Source of the DNA: Ascidia mentula
Lineage: Eukaryota > Chordata > Ascidiacea > Phlebobranchia > Ascidiidae
Assembly (NCBI GenBank): GCA_947561715.1
Contig: OX387200.1
Span: forward strand, 17,238,501-17,302,500
Direction: 5' to 3'
DNA length: 64,000 bases
Shown here: piece after piece, positions 37,890 to 51,600 of the stretch
Layout: each line of letters starts with the position of its first letter
Position numbering within the stretch: the stretch's first letter is position 1
The notes under the pieces: generated by a model
What the model saw: the letters and a program-made list of their open reading frames with translations, nothing else
Databases searched by the model: none
What the model was told of the DNA's origin: nothing
Translations under genes and position numbers: made by a program

Positions 37890-40800
37890 ATGAGTTCTTC
37901 TGTTGACATTAACACATTAAACTTATTATTTAAACCTGAGTTTAACGTTTGTCCCGAAAAAATAATTGCAGCCTTGTGTGAATCACATCTTTCCAAACAA
38001 GGAAGCAAAAATAAGGATTCAGAAGAACGTGACTTGGATCTTATCACTTCAATACTGTCCTCTAAATGGACTTATGAAAGCTCTTCTCCTGGTGTGAAAG
38101 CCAGTATTTCACAATTATTTTCCTTTACTTTGGCATCTTTACATGATGATAAACACCAAACAAACTCTGTTGTTTCCTTTCTGGTTTCCTGTGTCTGTCT
38201 TGAAGATTCCCAAACATTTTTTTCGAAGAAATTAATGTTGTATTTGGTGAAATTTCTGGATGGTGTATATTTGGATCTGAAAGTGAATCAGATAAATTCT
38301 GACTGGTGTGAGGATTGTTCTTCAAAAAGACATGTTGGTTTTTCCCTACTAGAAAACCTTGTTCAAATGGAACAAGTAGAATGTTTATCCAATGTTTTAC
38401 CCAAACTCTGTGACATCCTTGCACTAATACCGGGTTTTCCCTTTCTTCACAAACAAATTACCAGAATATTATTTAACAGCATGCAAATTCTATTGAAATC
38501 GAACCATGGACAAGTTGTTGTAAAATCTATGATATTGCAAATGCTTAATCATGTCCATCAATTTCAACCATCCACTGTGTCTTGCGGTGAAAAAGAAAAA
38601 AATAGTTGCATTGCAAAATGCATTAGCATTTGCCACTTAGCAATGGAAACTATGGAAAGTATTGTTGAAAACTTGGACACTGACCTATATTTGCAAACTC
38701 TATCAGACCCCACAGTGTGGTGTGTCATGCAAGCTGGGCTGCATCATTCGAAGTCGGTTACCAGGAAAACAGCTTTAAACTGCCTTAGGTATACCATAAA
38801 CTTTGTTAAGGTCAAAAAGCTTGAAACAAATGTCTGTTTACCCACGTCAGAGAAAGAAGGAGGTCTAAAGCTCTTTTCCTCCACCTCTGAGTTTGAAAGC
38901 TTTAGGGAATGGCTGCATTTCATTTCCATTTGTGAAACTTTAGAGGAAAACCAAATCCATGTTATCAGACCTGTTCTTTCAAAGCTTCTTGGTTTATTTT
39001 CCACCAGTGAGAAGAACCAAATACCATTGGATTGGTTGTTGATCGTAGCACGAAGGATGCTGAGTCATGATAGCAAGTATGGTTACTAATAAATTAGAAA
39101 TACATTTTTTGTTGTAATATACTTTACTTTCAAGGCATGTCCAGCAGGAGGGAGTCACTTTGATTCTAAGGTTGGACAATTCAAATTATCCTATTGCATT
39201 GCAACCATCATTTGTTTCATTTGTTGTTAATGATTTTCTACTTGTACTGAAGGATGAGTCTATTTATTATTGTTCAAGGTAAATTTTTATTGTGGAAATG
39301 GCCCTGAAATGGGGTCAGTTTCAAAATGTTATAATGATGCTTTAATATCAATATTTCTTAGCGTTGACACAAACAAAGATTTAAATACTGTTCCTATTAT
39401 GTTGGGGGATTTCTTCAAAAGTTGCTATGTGATGTTACCTCAAGTAAAGAAACAAACTCTTTTGAAACAGTTGCTGTCAGGTCTAAACAATTCATCATGG
39501 AGTCCTGTTTCAATGGTGTATGTTGCCAGCTCAATGCTTTCTATTCCACATTCAAAATGTTGGGGACGAAAAGAAGTACAAACTTTAAGGTTAATTGCAG
39601 TGAATTTGTATATTTATTGATGTAATCACTTCTTTTTATGTACAGGACTCTAATATTTCAGTCTGTTAAGGGCAATAGCAAACCATTAACTATTGCTCTA
39701 CAACGGATATTCTTTTTGCTGTTAATCTCCCATACGGATGTAACAGACACAAAGATGGAAGAATTGTTAAGCTTTTTTGTCCTTTGTTTTGAGCAGAAAT
39801 TGATTTTGAGGCCCTCCAGACTCTGGACTAGGGTAAGGTACATCTGTGTAGCTTGTGTCAATACCATATAATTGGGAAATATCTTTCTAATCATTATCAT
39901 TTCAATAATTATAGAAACTTGTGTTGTTAAGTCAATTTCTTTCTTCACAGTGTTCCCAGTGGCTTGTGAACAGTTTTGGGTTAACAGATGGATCTACTGA
40001 TTTCTTTCAAACTGCAATAAGCTGGTTCAAAAGAATTTTTAACAGTACTGGGTGTCATGACCCTGCAAAGAAATTCAACAATGATTCAAGCGTGCTTTTA
40101 ATGCTGCTTGTACTTTATGCAGATGCCAACAGCCCAAGTAAGAAAATACTTAGCATAATGTATGTGGACTTTGTTTGCATCATAACTCTTTTTTTGCAGA
40201 ACATTTACCACAACATGATGCTCTAATAAAAAATATGACCTCACAAGTCAAGTCAATAACTGACAAAGCTGCCACCCATCCTTACCTATCACATAACCAA
40301 GTGTTGTCCTGTTTTCAATTTATTAAAGCACTTGTGACTTATGAGACATCCAAAAATGGTGAAGCATAAGAAAATGTTTCTGTTTTTATACTACTAACTG
40401 CACATTTTTTACAGCAATTCCAAGTGTCACAGTTTTAAGTTGCTTGTGGCAACTTTGGCCAGGAATCGTGGAATTTGTTGCCAGGAAACTTCCAGCATAT
40501 AGTGATTCAATGTTTGCACTGGAATGTTATCTTGATACTGCCGATGCTTTAGTAAACCTTTACTGGGAGACTCAGTACAGAAATAAAATGATGGCCCAAG
40601 GAATAAGGATGATGGAGTCTCTCATTTTGACATCAATTGTCATTATTGAGAAAACTATTAAAGCACCAAAGGTATTGGACATGAAGTAATTTGACTTTTT
40701 TTACCTAAGTTCCTTGTTACAAGGCCAAGGAAAACGTGCTATCAACTGCATACAGAACTTTAACCTGGTCCTGCACAATGTGCCAAAAGTTTGACTTTAA

Positions 40801-43800
40801 GCTGATGAAGGATGCTTCAAATAGACTTACAGGTTGACGCTGTTATCAGAAACTTCATTAACTTGGAAGTGTTGAATTTTTACCAAAACCCACATTTTTT
40901 GCAGCATTTTTGTTGAATTTTGATTGTCAACTTGCTGAGCTCTCATTAATAAAAATTGGGGACAGAGATGATTGTACGGAAGTTAGAGAGATGGTGAAAA
41001 TGCACTGGTGGAGTGTGGTTCCTTTTGTTTTTGATTTCCGTTTAAACTTAAAAGCAGAAGATACAAGTACCTCAAATTATTTATTATGTTTGCTCGATCA
41101 AATTGAAGTTGCAAGTTACGATCATCTTGCTGCTTTGTTTAATATTGCACAAACTTTGCTTTACAATGTAAGTTGAATGTTTTGCTGCCTAAAATTTTCC
41201 ATTTTTTTCCAATATCTCAAACTCTGATTTTCATGTAGGCTTGTCAGAAAGCTCATTTGAATTCAGACAACTCGAGTGTTTGCAGCAAAATGATCAAACT
41301 TTTATGGAAGACCACCTATGATTTACAAAACTCATCAGTTTTCAGGCACTTGTACAAGGCTTTAATTGGTGCTGTTGTGCAAAAAGAAGTCATTGTGTGC
41401 AAGTCTGATGAAGTGACAAATGCTGTGAAATACGTACTTAATGAGATCCAGGCGGAGTCTCAAAACAAACCATTACTGCTACAAAAACTTGTTGTTTCTA
41501 TGGCTAATATTGTTGCTGAATGCAAGGATACATGTTCAAATACCACAAAAGCTGATGTGCTAAGTACAGTTTTGTTACTCAATGTCGAAAACAGCAGTAT
41601 AACTTCAAGTGCAAGGCATATTGAGGACTATCTGGACTTTTTGGTTCATTGTGCTACAATTTCCACTGTACCATCCAAGAGTGCGTTGTTAACCGAGCAA
41701 GCACTTAATCACATGAGGCAACTTCTACCTGATCAAATTCCTGTTCCTGATCTGGATAAATGTAAGGGCCACACATTTTGGAGTCTTTTGTTTTCAAAAA
41801 TTTCTTGTGTTATTTCGGAAACAGATATAACGTGTTTCTATTCAAAACAGGACAAGCCTGGTATTTGCCAGGAATATATATTTTAATATATAGAGACCAT
41901 AAAAACCTGTTTCTTGTATATTTTAGTGGTGGAAATAAACCTTCTTGCATCAAGTGTGCTTCTTGAGTTGGCCACAAACAACCCCAACTTTGGTGCAATT
42001 TGTCTAAAATATTTGATGAACATGGAGATGACTCTCAGTAAAGTAAGAAAGTTATGAATTAAGAACGTGCTGCAGCAATAAAGTGCGTAACTCAATATTT
42101 ATTCTACACAGAGTAAGGACCGTTGCCACTTCAACTCCACAATTCATTTAACGAAGCAGAAGCTGTGGCAAAACGTTTTACTCTTTATCCCGTTTGCTGA
42201 TTCCGATCTTAAACTTATAAATGATGTTCTCTGTTTTTTGAGTCAAAACGTCCAGGCCTCCATTAGGCATTTTATGGAATGGTGCCTCACCTTACTCTTA
42301 ATCAGGTTAGTTTGGTGTTTTGTTTTGCCTGTCCATAACAAAAAATCCCTTCTTTAAGGTACCCTATGCACCGGGAACTTTTGTTTCAACGCTTGCAGCA
42401 CAACTGTATGGGTGATGTTACTTTTCCTGCAATGTGTTCCTATCTGACCGTTGCCTTGTTGCTCGGAATTGCCCAGAATCAATCTTGTCAACAGTTTCAG
42501 GTACATTTCAGCCAGTGATTATGTGCATGGCCAAAATAACCGTTATCATGTGATGCAAAAAACCTATGCTTCGGTATAGAATGCGATCCGCCCTGTAAAA
42601 AACCTTTCATTCTGCAGATCCAATACTTCTTGGACTTGGCTGAGGTTGTGATACCCTGGTGCATGACACAGCACTTTACCATTCGTCTCTGCGCCCTTGC
42701 CGTTCTACAACGCACGAAATTGTTGTTTGAGGACAACGGTAAGCCTGGTCTGTCGGTAATTATGCACTACCAGTAAACTGCAAAAAAGCACAATAATAAA
42801 AGACCAGTTAGTTTGGAACATAAACTTGCAATACGTCAGCTGATTCCACGACTTAGCGATATTTCCATTCATGTGTTCAGAAAAGTTGAATCAGCTTCGA
42901 AAAAGTTTTCCATCGGTTGAGACTTGCTTAAACTTTGCCGACAATTCGAGCGGCAATGTGAAAACCAATTGGCAGAGAATAAAACAAAGTCCTGTCCTCT
43001 TTCACTTTCACCCGGTGCTCGACGTTTCCATGGAGACGATCTTTTGCTCGTTGCCTCGCCTATGTCACGTGACTCATCCCAACGTCAATGTTTTGGAAAA
43101 GCTTATGCAGTTTCATGCATGGTTAGTGTATATCCTGCATAGCGGGAGCCAAGATTTTCGTGAAGTACTACCATACTTTCTCATAGCAAGGCCGGATCGC
43201 CCCACTGCGCAGGTCCTTTATATTTGGCGATCCCAGCTCTTGTAGTTTGATCATAAGGTTCATCATAAGGTTTTGTATTAAGTTAAATTGTAACAAAGAC
43301 TGTTAACCTTTTCATGTAAGTTCCAACACTTGCTATAAAACTTGGGTAACAGGGTTCCTGCACGAAACGACCGAGATATCCTGAGGAATTTACCAAAGTC
43401 AGTGTGGCTTTCCTCTGTTTCCACGAAACCAGAAAAATCGATTAAAGAAGAACCTCAAGGAGACCTGACAAGTGGAATGAATATGCAGAAGAAAATCGTT
43501 GTTTCAAACACCCAGGCCACAAAGGTAACTTTGGCTGGTATATGATTTGCGTGAAATGCAGATGGAGTTTAAGTGCATTTGGATTATTGATCTGTGTTTA
43601 TTTTTATATTAAATGGAATTTTGTGAGAGTAACGGCTGACGAACGGTAAAATAATGTATATTTATACAGTGCAGGCACGTTTTCTGTACCTGAAACCATA
43701 AGTTTGGTGCGTTTTGAAAAATTCCATCGTTTCTACTGACATAACATACAAATACAGACTTCTTTTTTTCTTTCAGAAGTCGGGACTTGTGCTTGTTGCT

Positions 43801-44552
43801 TCACTGATCGACAAACCATCTAACCTTGGCGGTCTCGCAAGAACTTGCGAAGTTTTTGGTAAACAGTACAACATCAAACTTAACTAAACTTCCAACACTA
43901 TCAACAACACTGTATCTGCAGGGGCCGAACGTCTTGTCGTTCACACTCTCTCTTGTGTGGAAGATAAGTTTTTTCAGTCACTGTCTGTAACTGCTCACAA
44001 GTGGCTCAGAATGGACGAGGTGAAGAGGTGGGACTTGGAGAAGTACGTGGTTGACATGAAGGCGAAGGGTTATACAATAATCGGCACTGAACAGACTGAG
44101 CAGAGCGAATGCCTGTCAAACTACAGGTGCGTTTACAAACATTTAAGTCTTTACACACGCTGAAAAGATGTTTTGCATTGAAAGAAGTACAAAATTGTTT
44201 GGAAAACGATGTTTTACCCCAATAGCAAAATTTAACAGAAACTTTTGTCCTTTGATTACTCGCACAAATGTTCGTAACTCCTCTATTTAAGCGATGACTT
44301 CGTGGTAAAATTAAATTGTTGCGTTTTTTTTTCATAAAAATAAAATACACACCGTTTTACAGGTTTCCCGCTAAATGTGTGATATTACTGGGTAATGAGA
44401 AAGAGGGAATTCCCCCGGCGTTATTGAGGTGTCTCGACGTGTGCTTGGAGATTCCGCAAGTGGGCGTCATACGCTCGCTAAACGTTCATGTTAGCGGTGC
44501 CATCACTGTATGGGAGTATGCAAAACAGGCGATATCTGCCAACAAAGCCTGA
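37890..44552 (+). CDS. TARBP1: TARBP1 / Trm3-type tRNA (guanosine-18) 2'-O-methyltransferase, 19 exons
   Basis: Nineteen exons (first 37890-39076, last 44363-44552; the others include 39951-40137, 41239-41761, 42881-43121, 43777-43858 and 43922-44126) join in phase to give 1,568 aa (human 1,621). The first 1,400 residues are helical-repeat sequence. The last about 160 form a SpoU/SPOUT methyltransferase domain. Motif 1 is [14 protein letters not shown] (Asn1426, Arg1432), motif 2 is [13 protein letters not shown], and motif 3 is [18 protein letters not shown], all complete, so the enzyme should be active. The yeast orthologue Trm3 makes Gm18 in tRNA; human TARBP1 also binds HIV TAR RNA, the source of its name. 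The ATG at 37890 has A at -3. AATAAA follows at 44595. Confidence 0.93.
43182..43275. repeat. Dispersed repeat, copy B (intron 15 of TARBP1)
   Basis: The stretch CATAGCAAGGCCGGATCGCC onward matches 23018-23110 in the same orientation, with a few differences. The end is modified: GATCATAAGGTTCATCATAAGGTT contains a short internal duplication absent from copy A. Both copies lie in introns. Confidence 0.75.
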
Positions 44553-44594
44553 ATGGCATATTTACAGCTTTATGGTAAATTGGAAAGAAATAGG

Positions 44595-44600
44595 AATAAA
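44595..44600 (+). terminator. Polyadenylation signal of TARBP1
   Basis: AATAAA 43 bases after the TARBP1 stop codon, same strand. Confidence 0.6.
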
Positions 44601-45115
44601 TATTCCAACATAAAGGTTTCTTCTTTTTACCAGGCCATGATTTTAATAGATATTTCTTACTTATTGTTGCAGTATTAGGAGAACAAGTAAGCCAAAACAT
44701 TCTTTGTTTTTTATGAGAGAAAAGTAATAATAGACGAGTATTTTTCACTTGTTTGGAGATAATTGTGGCGAAATCTTTTTTTGCGCTTATGTCCGCAAAA
44801 CTTGCCACGTTATTTAATGTGTTTTAAGTCCTACGAAGTGCAGGCAGTATAGGTGCGCCGCACCAAGACACTTGAATATTAGCAGAGCATGTATATCATT
44901 GTTGCTTTGAAAATGAAAGGGATATCTAGGCCTTTTGGTACATTAGGAAGCTCATGACGGTCGGGGATCCTTAAAACGGCCTGGTACCGGCACAAGCACG
45001 GTTTCAGTTGTTTAGGATTCACTTCTTTCGTGGTGTTTCTCTGTCGTATCCAAAACACTAACCATTACTGTTGGCCACGCATTATACCAGAGTTTATTTC
45101 CAACATGTCTTTCAG

Positions 45116-45661
45116 TTAACTTTCTTCCACCAAATGTACAAGCTTGGCCTCGACCTTCAGTTTCTTGCGAGAGGCTGATTCAACTTTTGCCTCCAGTTTG
45201 CGCAATTTTCTTTCCAACACTCTTATCCGCTCGCGGCGCCAGTAAGCCTGCTTTACGAGATGCGTCTTCTCCGCCCGACAAGTCAGCTTTTCAGCGTCGA
45301 GGCATTTCTTGCGTCTGGCGTACTGCTCCCACTTCTTGGCACTAATTTGAACCATCTCCTGTACAGTGGAATTCACTTTTTTTAATTACTGATAAAAGGT
45401 TGAGTATTGCAGCACTATTTTTTAAACAATTACGATGGTTCTACAAAACCTGATCATTATCCGTGATCAAAAAGTGATGAGAAGGCAGAATAATGTAGTG
45501 GCAAATAATTTTTAACTTAATTCAGAATTCGGTGCTTAACGTATATTCGAAGGTATAGTATTAATTTGAACATTTACCGGAGATAGGTCTATAGGTGAAA
45601 GAAGGTCAGCTCTTCTTAAACATGTCATTTCCTGGAAAACTTCCTCCAGACATTCGCCCAT
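45116..45661 (-). CDS. Small basic coiled-coil protein, unrecognised
   Basis: Two exons (45661-45578 and 45358-45116) join in phase across a GT-AG intron to give 108 aa. Exon 1 reads MGECLEEVFQEMTCLRRADL. Exon 2 is strongly basic and helical: KKWEQYARRKKC, then RRERIRVLERKLRKLEAKVE with leucines and alanines in a heptad-like spacing. This looks like a coiled coil or basic-zipper-like helix, but the DNA-contact Asn...Arg pattern of a true bZIP is not present. Sequence upstream of the ATG in the same frame is also basic (RYRRKIKRKRK), and the frame is closed by a stop further 5', so another start or upstream exon cannot be excluded. No family known to me matches. Confidence 0.45.
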
Positions 45662-48600
45662 GTTCCAGGTAGTCTTTCTCTTGCGTTTAATTTTCCGCCT
45701 GTATCTGTAACTCCATGTCGTCCTCAAATTTCCTTTCACAAAATCAGTTTTGTTTTTCCTATCTACACTTCTCTAAAATTTCACTTTACGTTCACTTTGT
45801 TTTCTCTTGTCGTTAGGTGGCAATAAAGGGTGGCACTTTCGTGAGAATCCGTTCGCGGCGTTGACGCGACAGACGGGGGCCGTTGTTCCTTTTTTCACTT
45901 TGGCCACCAACCATTGAAATACGAGGCGTGCCTGCAACACATTGTTTGAATTCAATATTCGGCACATTTGTATATGTTGAACACTATTGTTGAATTCAAA
46001 CCTTTGCTATTTTTAAATGCTTGACTTTGCTTTTTTCTCTTTACTTAATCACTTTGTTTGTTTTACACTTTTACTAAACTTAAGGGATACACAATAATCG
46101 TATTCCATTCTTAAAAAATAAACAATTCAGTTGATGCAAAATTTTATTTGCTGTTCAATCTGTACAATATATATTTGTCACACAATACCTCTTGGATTTC
46201 TCTCTTTTTCTCTTCTTCACACTGGAATTTTTGATTTGATTTTTCATATTTCTGCATTTATAAGTTATGCCCTTCGAAATAAGTCATTGCAATTAAGTTT
46301 GTATTCCAAAATTTAATTACAACAAGGCGACTCATCAAAACAACACGCCGAAATACGTAGGTTGTTGAGTGACTATTATGTAATAATGTCAACTGTTGCA
46401 TAACATATTTGGACATGCTTGTAAGTTAAATGAAGAAGTGTGAACCAATTAGCCTCTTGAGTGGTCGAAGCTGCGAAGGAGAGCATTCGGTGTTTAAAAT
46501 GTTCAGAGGCAAAAGGTGCGTCTTAATAAATGGTTTGTTAATGAGAGTAAATTGTTATAAGGTATGATATGTAATATAAATCACTGACAGCGGAAAACTT
46601 ACAAAAAGTTCCACAAAATGTAAATAAACACAGCTGCCAATGTAGCGTTGTGCACTGTGTAGCGGTTTGTTGAACCCGCGGCCATCATATAACGGCTTGA
46701 AGCAGTAAAGTGGTCACATACATTATTTCTAGACCGATAAATATTCGCCTAGTGCTTGCTTTGTTGTGGGTAAGCCCGATGCCCTTCTGTGGCTGCTCGA
46801 TACCCAACCCCCATCCGATCTGTTGTTTCATGTGTGAAAAAGGTGCGAAGCCACTCCGGGCTAGTTGCTGACCACCTGCAGTCCATAACGCCGTCTATGA
46901 GCTTTGTTGTTTCGAGGCCGAGTGACCGCTTTTAGTCCAATCGCCGCTGTTAGTTTAGCGCGTGATTTACGCCGTTCGCCCGCACATTCCCACATTCGGT
47001 CCCGGCTGTTTGGAAAGCGACGGCGATGCGTTGGCTTCTATGACACATGCGCCAATAGCTCGTTTGACCCCAAAATAACCGGGAAAAAGTCCCACGCTTC
47101 ATTCTGTCCAAACGAGACTGATAAAAATGCGCCACACACCCACTTCGAACTGCAAGTCCGTGCCAGTTTTGGAAAAGTTTTTTTCACCAATTCCATATTC
47201 ACCGATAATAGTAATAGGCTGTTCCCACGATTTATGCGATGGCAGGTGTTTACTCAGGCGATCCGCAAAGCAGCGCGTAAGCTTCGTGTGAATACAACGG
47301 AAGCATGACGCTTCAGCATTGGTATCGTATCTCGATAATATATCAACAAATTTGCGTTTTGGCTACAGGTCAAGCTGAGTCGAAATGTTGTGGAAACAAA
47401 AACTTTCTTCTTCAACTAAAGTACGAATATTATCGTAATTCCATCGATGACGTCTCAGGGTGCCTGTGTTACACCGAAACTCTTTTGTTTCAAATAAGTT
47501 TTCCGAGATAATCGCAGATACATGTAGTTTGTAATGACCGATTTTTTTCTCTTCTGTGTGCACGCTTTTTGTTTGACGTATCCTTGCTCTGAATCCCCGA
47601 ACTGCTGTGAGAAATTACAAGAAGAGTAAAATGGTTTTAGTCCAAACACTTGATGTTTTAAGTTGAGCATTAATTTTCGCACTATTGATTGAAACACATT
47701 TAATATCAGGGTTGGCAAGGTTAATAGATACTACAACTAAAAATGAAAACATAACAAAACATCATATTTATCCTATGATAATGTGAAAAAGTTTCTGGAA
47801 CATTTTGTTTTATAAATAGATTCAAACTCTACTAATCGCAAAGGTCAGGCAATGAAATAAGGTCTTTTTATCACATTGTTGGCTTCTTAAATCGCCAAAA
47901 ACGGTAGTGGGCCTACTGGTTTACAGTAAGGCTAAGCAAAACTGTTGGTGGAAGGTGTGTGTTCGGTGGCTGAGTGAAGCGGCCGACTTCAGAGGCATTT
48001 CCCACTCGAAACCCGTTGACTCGTGTCCACGCCGATTCAACATTGACGCTGATGACGACACCATCTCAGATATATCACAGAGCTTTTCACCTATGCAAGG
48101 CGCGCGTCATCAACGGGGTGGGACTTTCCGCTCATCCGTTCGAGTTGTGTCACGTCGGCGAAGTTTTCATGAGCGGGGATATTATATGGAAATCGAGAAC
48201 TTACTTCCTATGGGTTGGTTTCGGGATTTTTTTGTTAGTTTCTAGCAATACAAAACCACCCTATCCTCTCTAATACCACAACTTACAATTTACATTTTGC
48301 AATGAGAAAAATGACAGAAATATATTTTTTTTCAATTAAGGGTTGTCGATAATTCGATAAATTTTTCATTTGTTTTATGGTACGATAATTTACCGTAGGG
48401 TACGATACTACTTTTAGTTAGATACGATTACTGTTGCAAAAAAAAAACATTAACAGCCTTCGAATCGCCTGCTTCAAAATATATTCGCAATGCAGATGTT
48501 CCAAGAAATCGACGACGCAAACAGGAGGATGTTAAAGTGGCCAGAAACAACAAATCGTCGACATCGTTCCAATCAAACAGCGTTATTAGACGGCGCGCCG

Positions 48601-51600
48601 ATCAAAGGGCCAAAAGTGGGCCTGTTGTCTTTGGACGGCCGAGTAACCCGCTTCGTACCACCCGGCACCGAAAGTGGCCAAAACCAGCCACGTTTCAAGG
48701 AAATTTTATAATTCAAATTAATTCATTTTCCTTTTTTTATCATTGTCACAATACAGTGTACAAATATATTTAAATGTGATAAATCGGACGACATCCGGGC
48801 AAAAAAAAACTATTTATAAAACCGGCACGGATGTATATGACAGCAACACTTATGAGCGCAATAGAGCCAAAAATGCACATAAAAAACAAGCAACCAAAAC
48901 CCCAAAAAAGTCTCTTGAGGATGCAGCATATACATTATGTTTGTTTTTTCGTGATAATGGTCCCCGCGCGGTCATTGGGAAAGTATCCTGGTTCTTATCA
49001 GCATGTCGCTTCTAAAATGACGATTTTTCATGTCACATGTGAAACTGCGAATGCAGCCGAAATTACTTTGATAACATATCATGAAAAACAGCAATTTCGA
49101 AAATTAGAAACTCTTACGAGGTTGTCTAAATTTCGCATATTGAAAAAATTTTAGTCGCCACAAGAGCTTACGCGTTTCGCGTATGTTGACAGGCGTAATA
49201 TGCAGAAGATCCAAGTCGACGATCTAACTACGAATCTGTGCGACTTCCCATTTTTGCGGTATATGCTGCCGGTAATCAGGAAGGTGAACTGGAATATTAC
49301 CACTTGACCTGCTGACCATTGACTGATCTGACATCGCCTAATCCGCCGCATATTGGTTTGTCCCAATCAGTAATTTGGTCCCAAGCTCATTAGAGGATCA
49401 TTCCACACTTGAAATTGAAATCGCTTTTGAAATCCTCGCGCGGTGAAGCGTGGTATATATCTTTATGTGTTGTTTGAAGTATTATCGAATTAGAATTTAT
49501 TTCGATTCTCTCTGTAGCGAAGAAATTATAAGCGCAGTCAAAGATGTTGCGGTGAATCCAGTAGCGATAAACGTGCGTCACACAAATGACCAACGAAGCG
49601 GTTTTTATAAGTGGAAAGTTAAACACGATCCAACATCAGTATGGGGCATCTTTTTGTTCTAAAAAACTCGTAACGAAGAAGCAACAAGTTTTAAATCATG
49701 AACTTGACTTGAAGCCTCAAGGTTTAAAATCGTCGTTTGTAATTCCCTGTGCGTGTGACGTCACAATGTCACTTTCGCATTACAAAGTGCGTTCGAACTA
49801 CGGGAGGCGTTCCTATTGTAACAATGTATTGGGTGGCGGCTGCCCCGCTGTGGCGAACTTGTTCCCGCTTTAGGGCGCTAGTCTCGACCGCCTTTTATTC
49901 AGGGTATTACCATCACAGCGGTGAGCACATTGTTGGGATGTTACGCGCGCAAGAACGTTAAGGTTCAGGTGGATTCGTGGCTACTTGAACTCGTGCACTG
50001 AGCTGCACTCCAATTTCCTCAGTCCATGATATTCAGAGGTGCTGCATTCTTTTTTCTCGCCATAATCCCTGACGTATAAGCTTGTGACAAATTAGCCCAG
50101 AATCACAAAACACGTTAGTGCTTTTGTTTTGTCGTTAAGATTGCCCAAACCTCGTTTTGGTGTTGAAATCCAAACTTTTTGAACACTTGGTTACGTTTGC
50201 AATACCGTCGGAATACGCGTGACCAACATGTTTGTTCCCTGTAACAACAGTAAATTGCCGGTAACCGTCTATTACATGTACTAGATTCACTGCACTTTAC
50301 CCACATTAAAGCTTTTCGATCGGTGTGTTGCTGTGATTGAAAAAGCAAACAGTCAAATAGAGCAGCCAGCGGGCAGGCGGGGTGTTATCGAAAATCTTCG
50401 CGCCATCGGGTCACTGGACGTATTTACCAGGCTGCTAATTGTGACAAACATACCCTGGGCGTGGGTATTCGGTCTCTGGCTTCGGTTGCTGCCAAAAAAA
50501 CAGCTCCGCGACGAATTTGCCCTTTGCACTCGCGAGCAAGACGACGACGACCTCTGGACACGATACACAAATTTGATGTTTTCCGAACATATTTATCTTT
50601 CCTGTGACTGCACTTGATAGGCAGAGCGTAATTGTGGTCTCTGAGGTCTTGATTGTTTGCATTTCTGCCCTCACCGAAAACAAGGAGTTGCCAAGGGAAT
50701 GGTTGCTTATTAACAATTGCAATTAGGGCGTATCCGGACAAAGTATATAGTGCCTGTAGCAAGCACTACACACATTCCTAGTAGAAGTCTCGTAATATTG
50801 TTGAGTTAATTCATCTGTTTTGTCGAAATAGATTCCACCATTTTTTGTAGAGTTTTTATGGCATAGTGCACAACCACTTAAAGATCACCCGTTCTCGCTA
50901 TGACATGCTTCGTTTCAGTTCTAACCTTTAAAATCTAGTTTACTGGCTGTACTCCAAGGATCCTTTTGAGAATAGTTGCAACCAATGTTGTTTTGTCCAC
51001 CATGTTCAATGTACAGTGGCAGTAAACTTGTTTCAGTCTATTGACCAATCAGACGAGAACAATCGTATTCCAAATACTTGTGTTTCAAATCTAGGATCCG
51101 GTACCGGTCCGTGAAGCATTTGCAACCAGTCCGTACGTGAATCATAAACTATAGGCTATAATTCGAGGATGCCACACGCTTGGACTTTCTACTCCCATAA
51201 AAAGTGGATTTTGAATAAACTTCTGGGAAACAACGTTGTTCAAAATGGTTTTCTTCCCTTATATTGAGGATGGACTACACCGGTTGTTAATGGATTACGC
51301 GGCACGCTCGCGTTCTGTGCACGCGTAAATTGTTTGGCGAAGGCAAATATTTGACGCCGCCATTTCTCACGCCATCACCGGCCCAGGATTAATGCTTTAA
51401 TAATTGTTGCACACACAGAAAGCGTGTCGACGTACCTTGTGAGTCTTGTCGGGCGGGATGTTCCCCCAACACTTGAGTGACACTTGATTAATAGGATGAC
51501 AAACTAAAATAACTGCAATACTGTAAATTTATTCACGCGCTTTGGGTCAACACTGTAAAAAATACAGCAATACAGGTGTTGTGCATCTAAACAGTACTTT

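Noticed and set aside
46904..47308. 134-codon plus-strand frame in GC-rich DNA
   Set aside because: It does not begin with ATG, has low-complexity Arg/Ser composition, no domain and no splice context; overlapping frames on the other strand are also open.
50333..50762. Overlapping open frames on both strands (94, 71, 112 and 95 codons)
   Set aside because: All lie in one locally GC-rich patch where stop codons are rare. The plus-strand frame has no ATG at its start and none matches a family.
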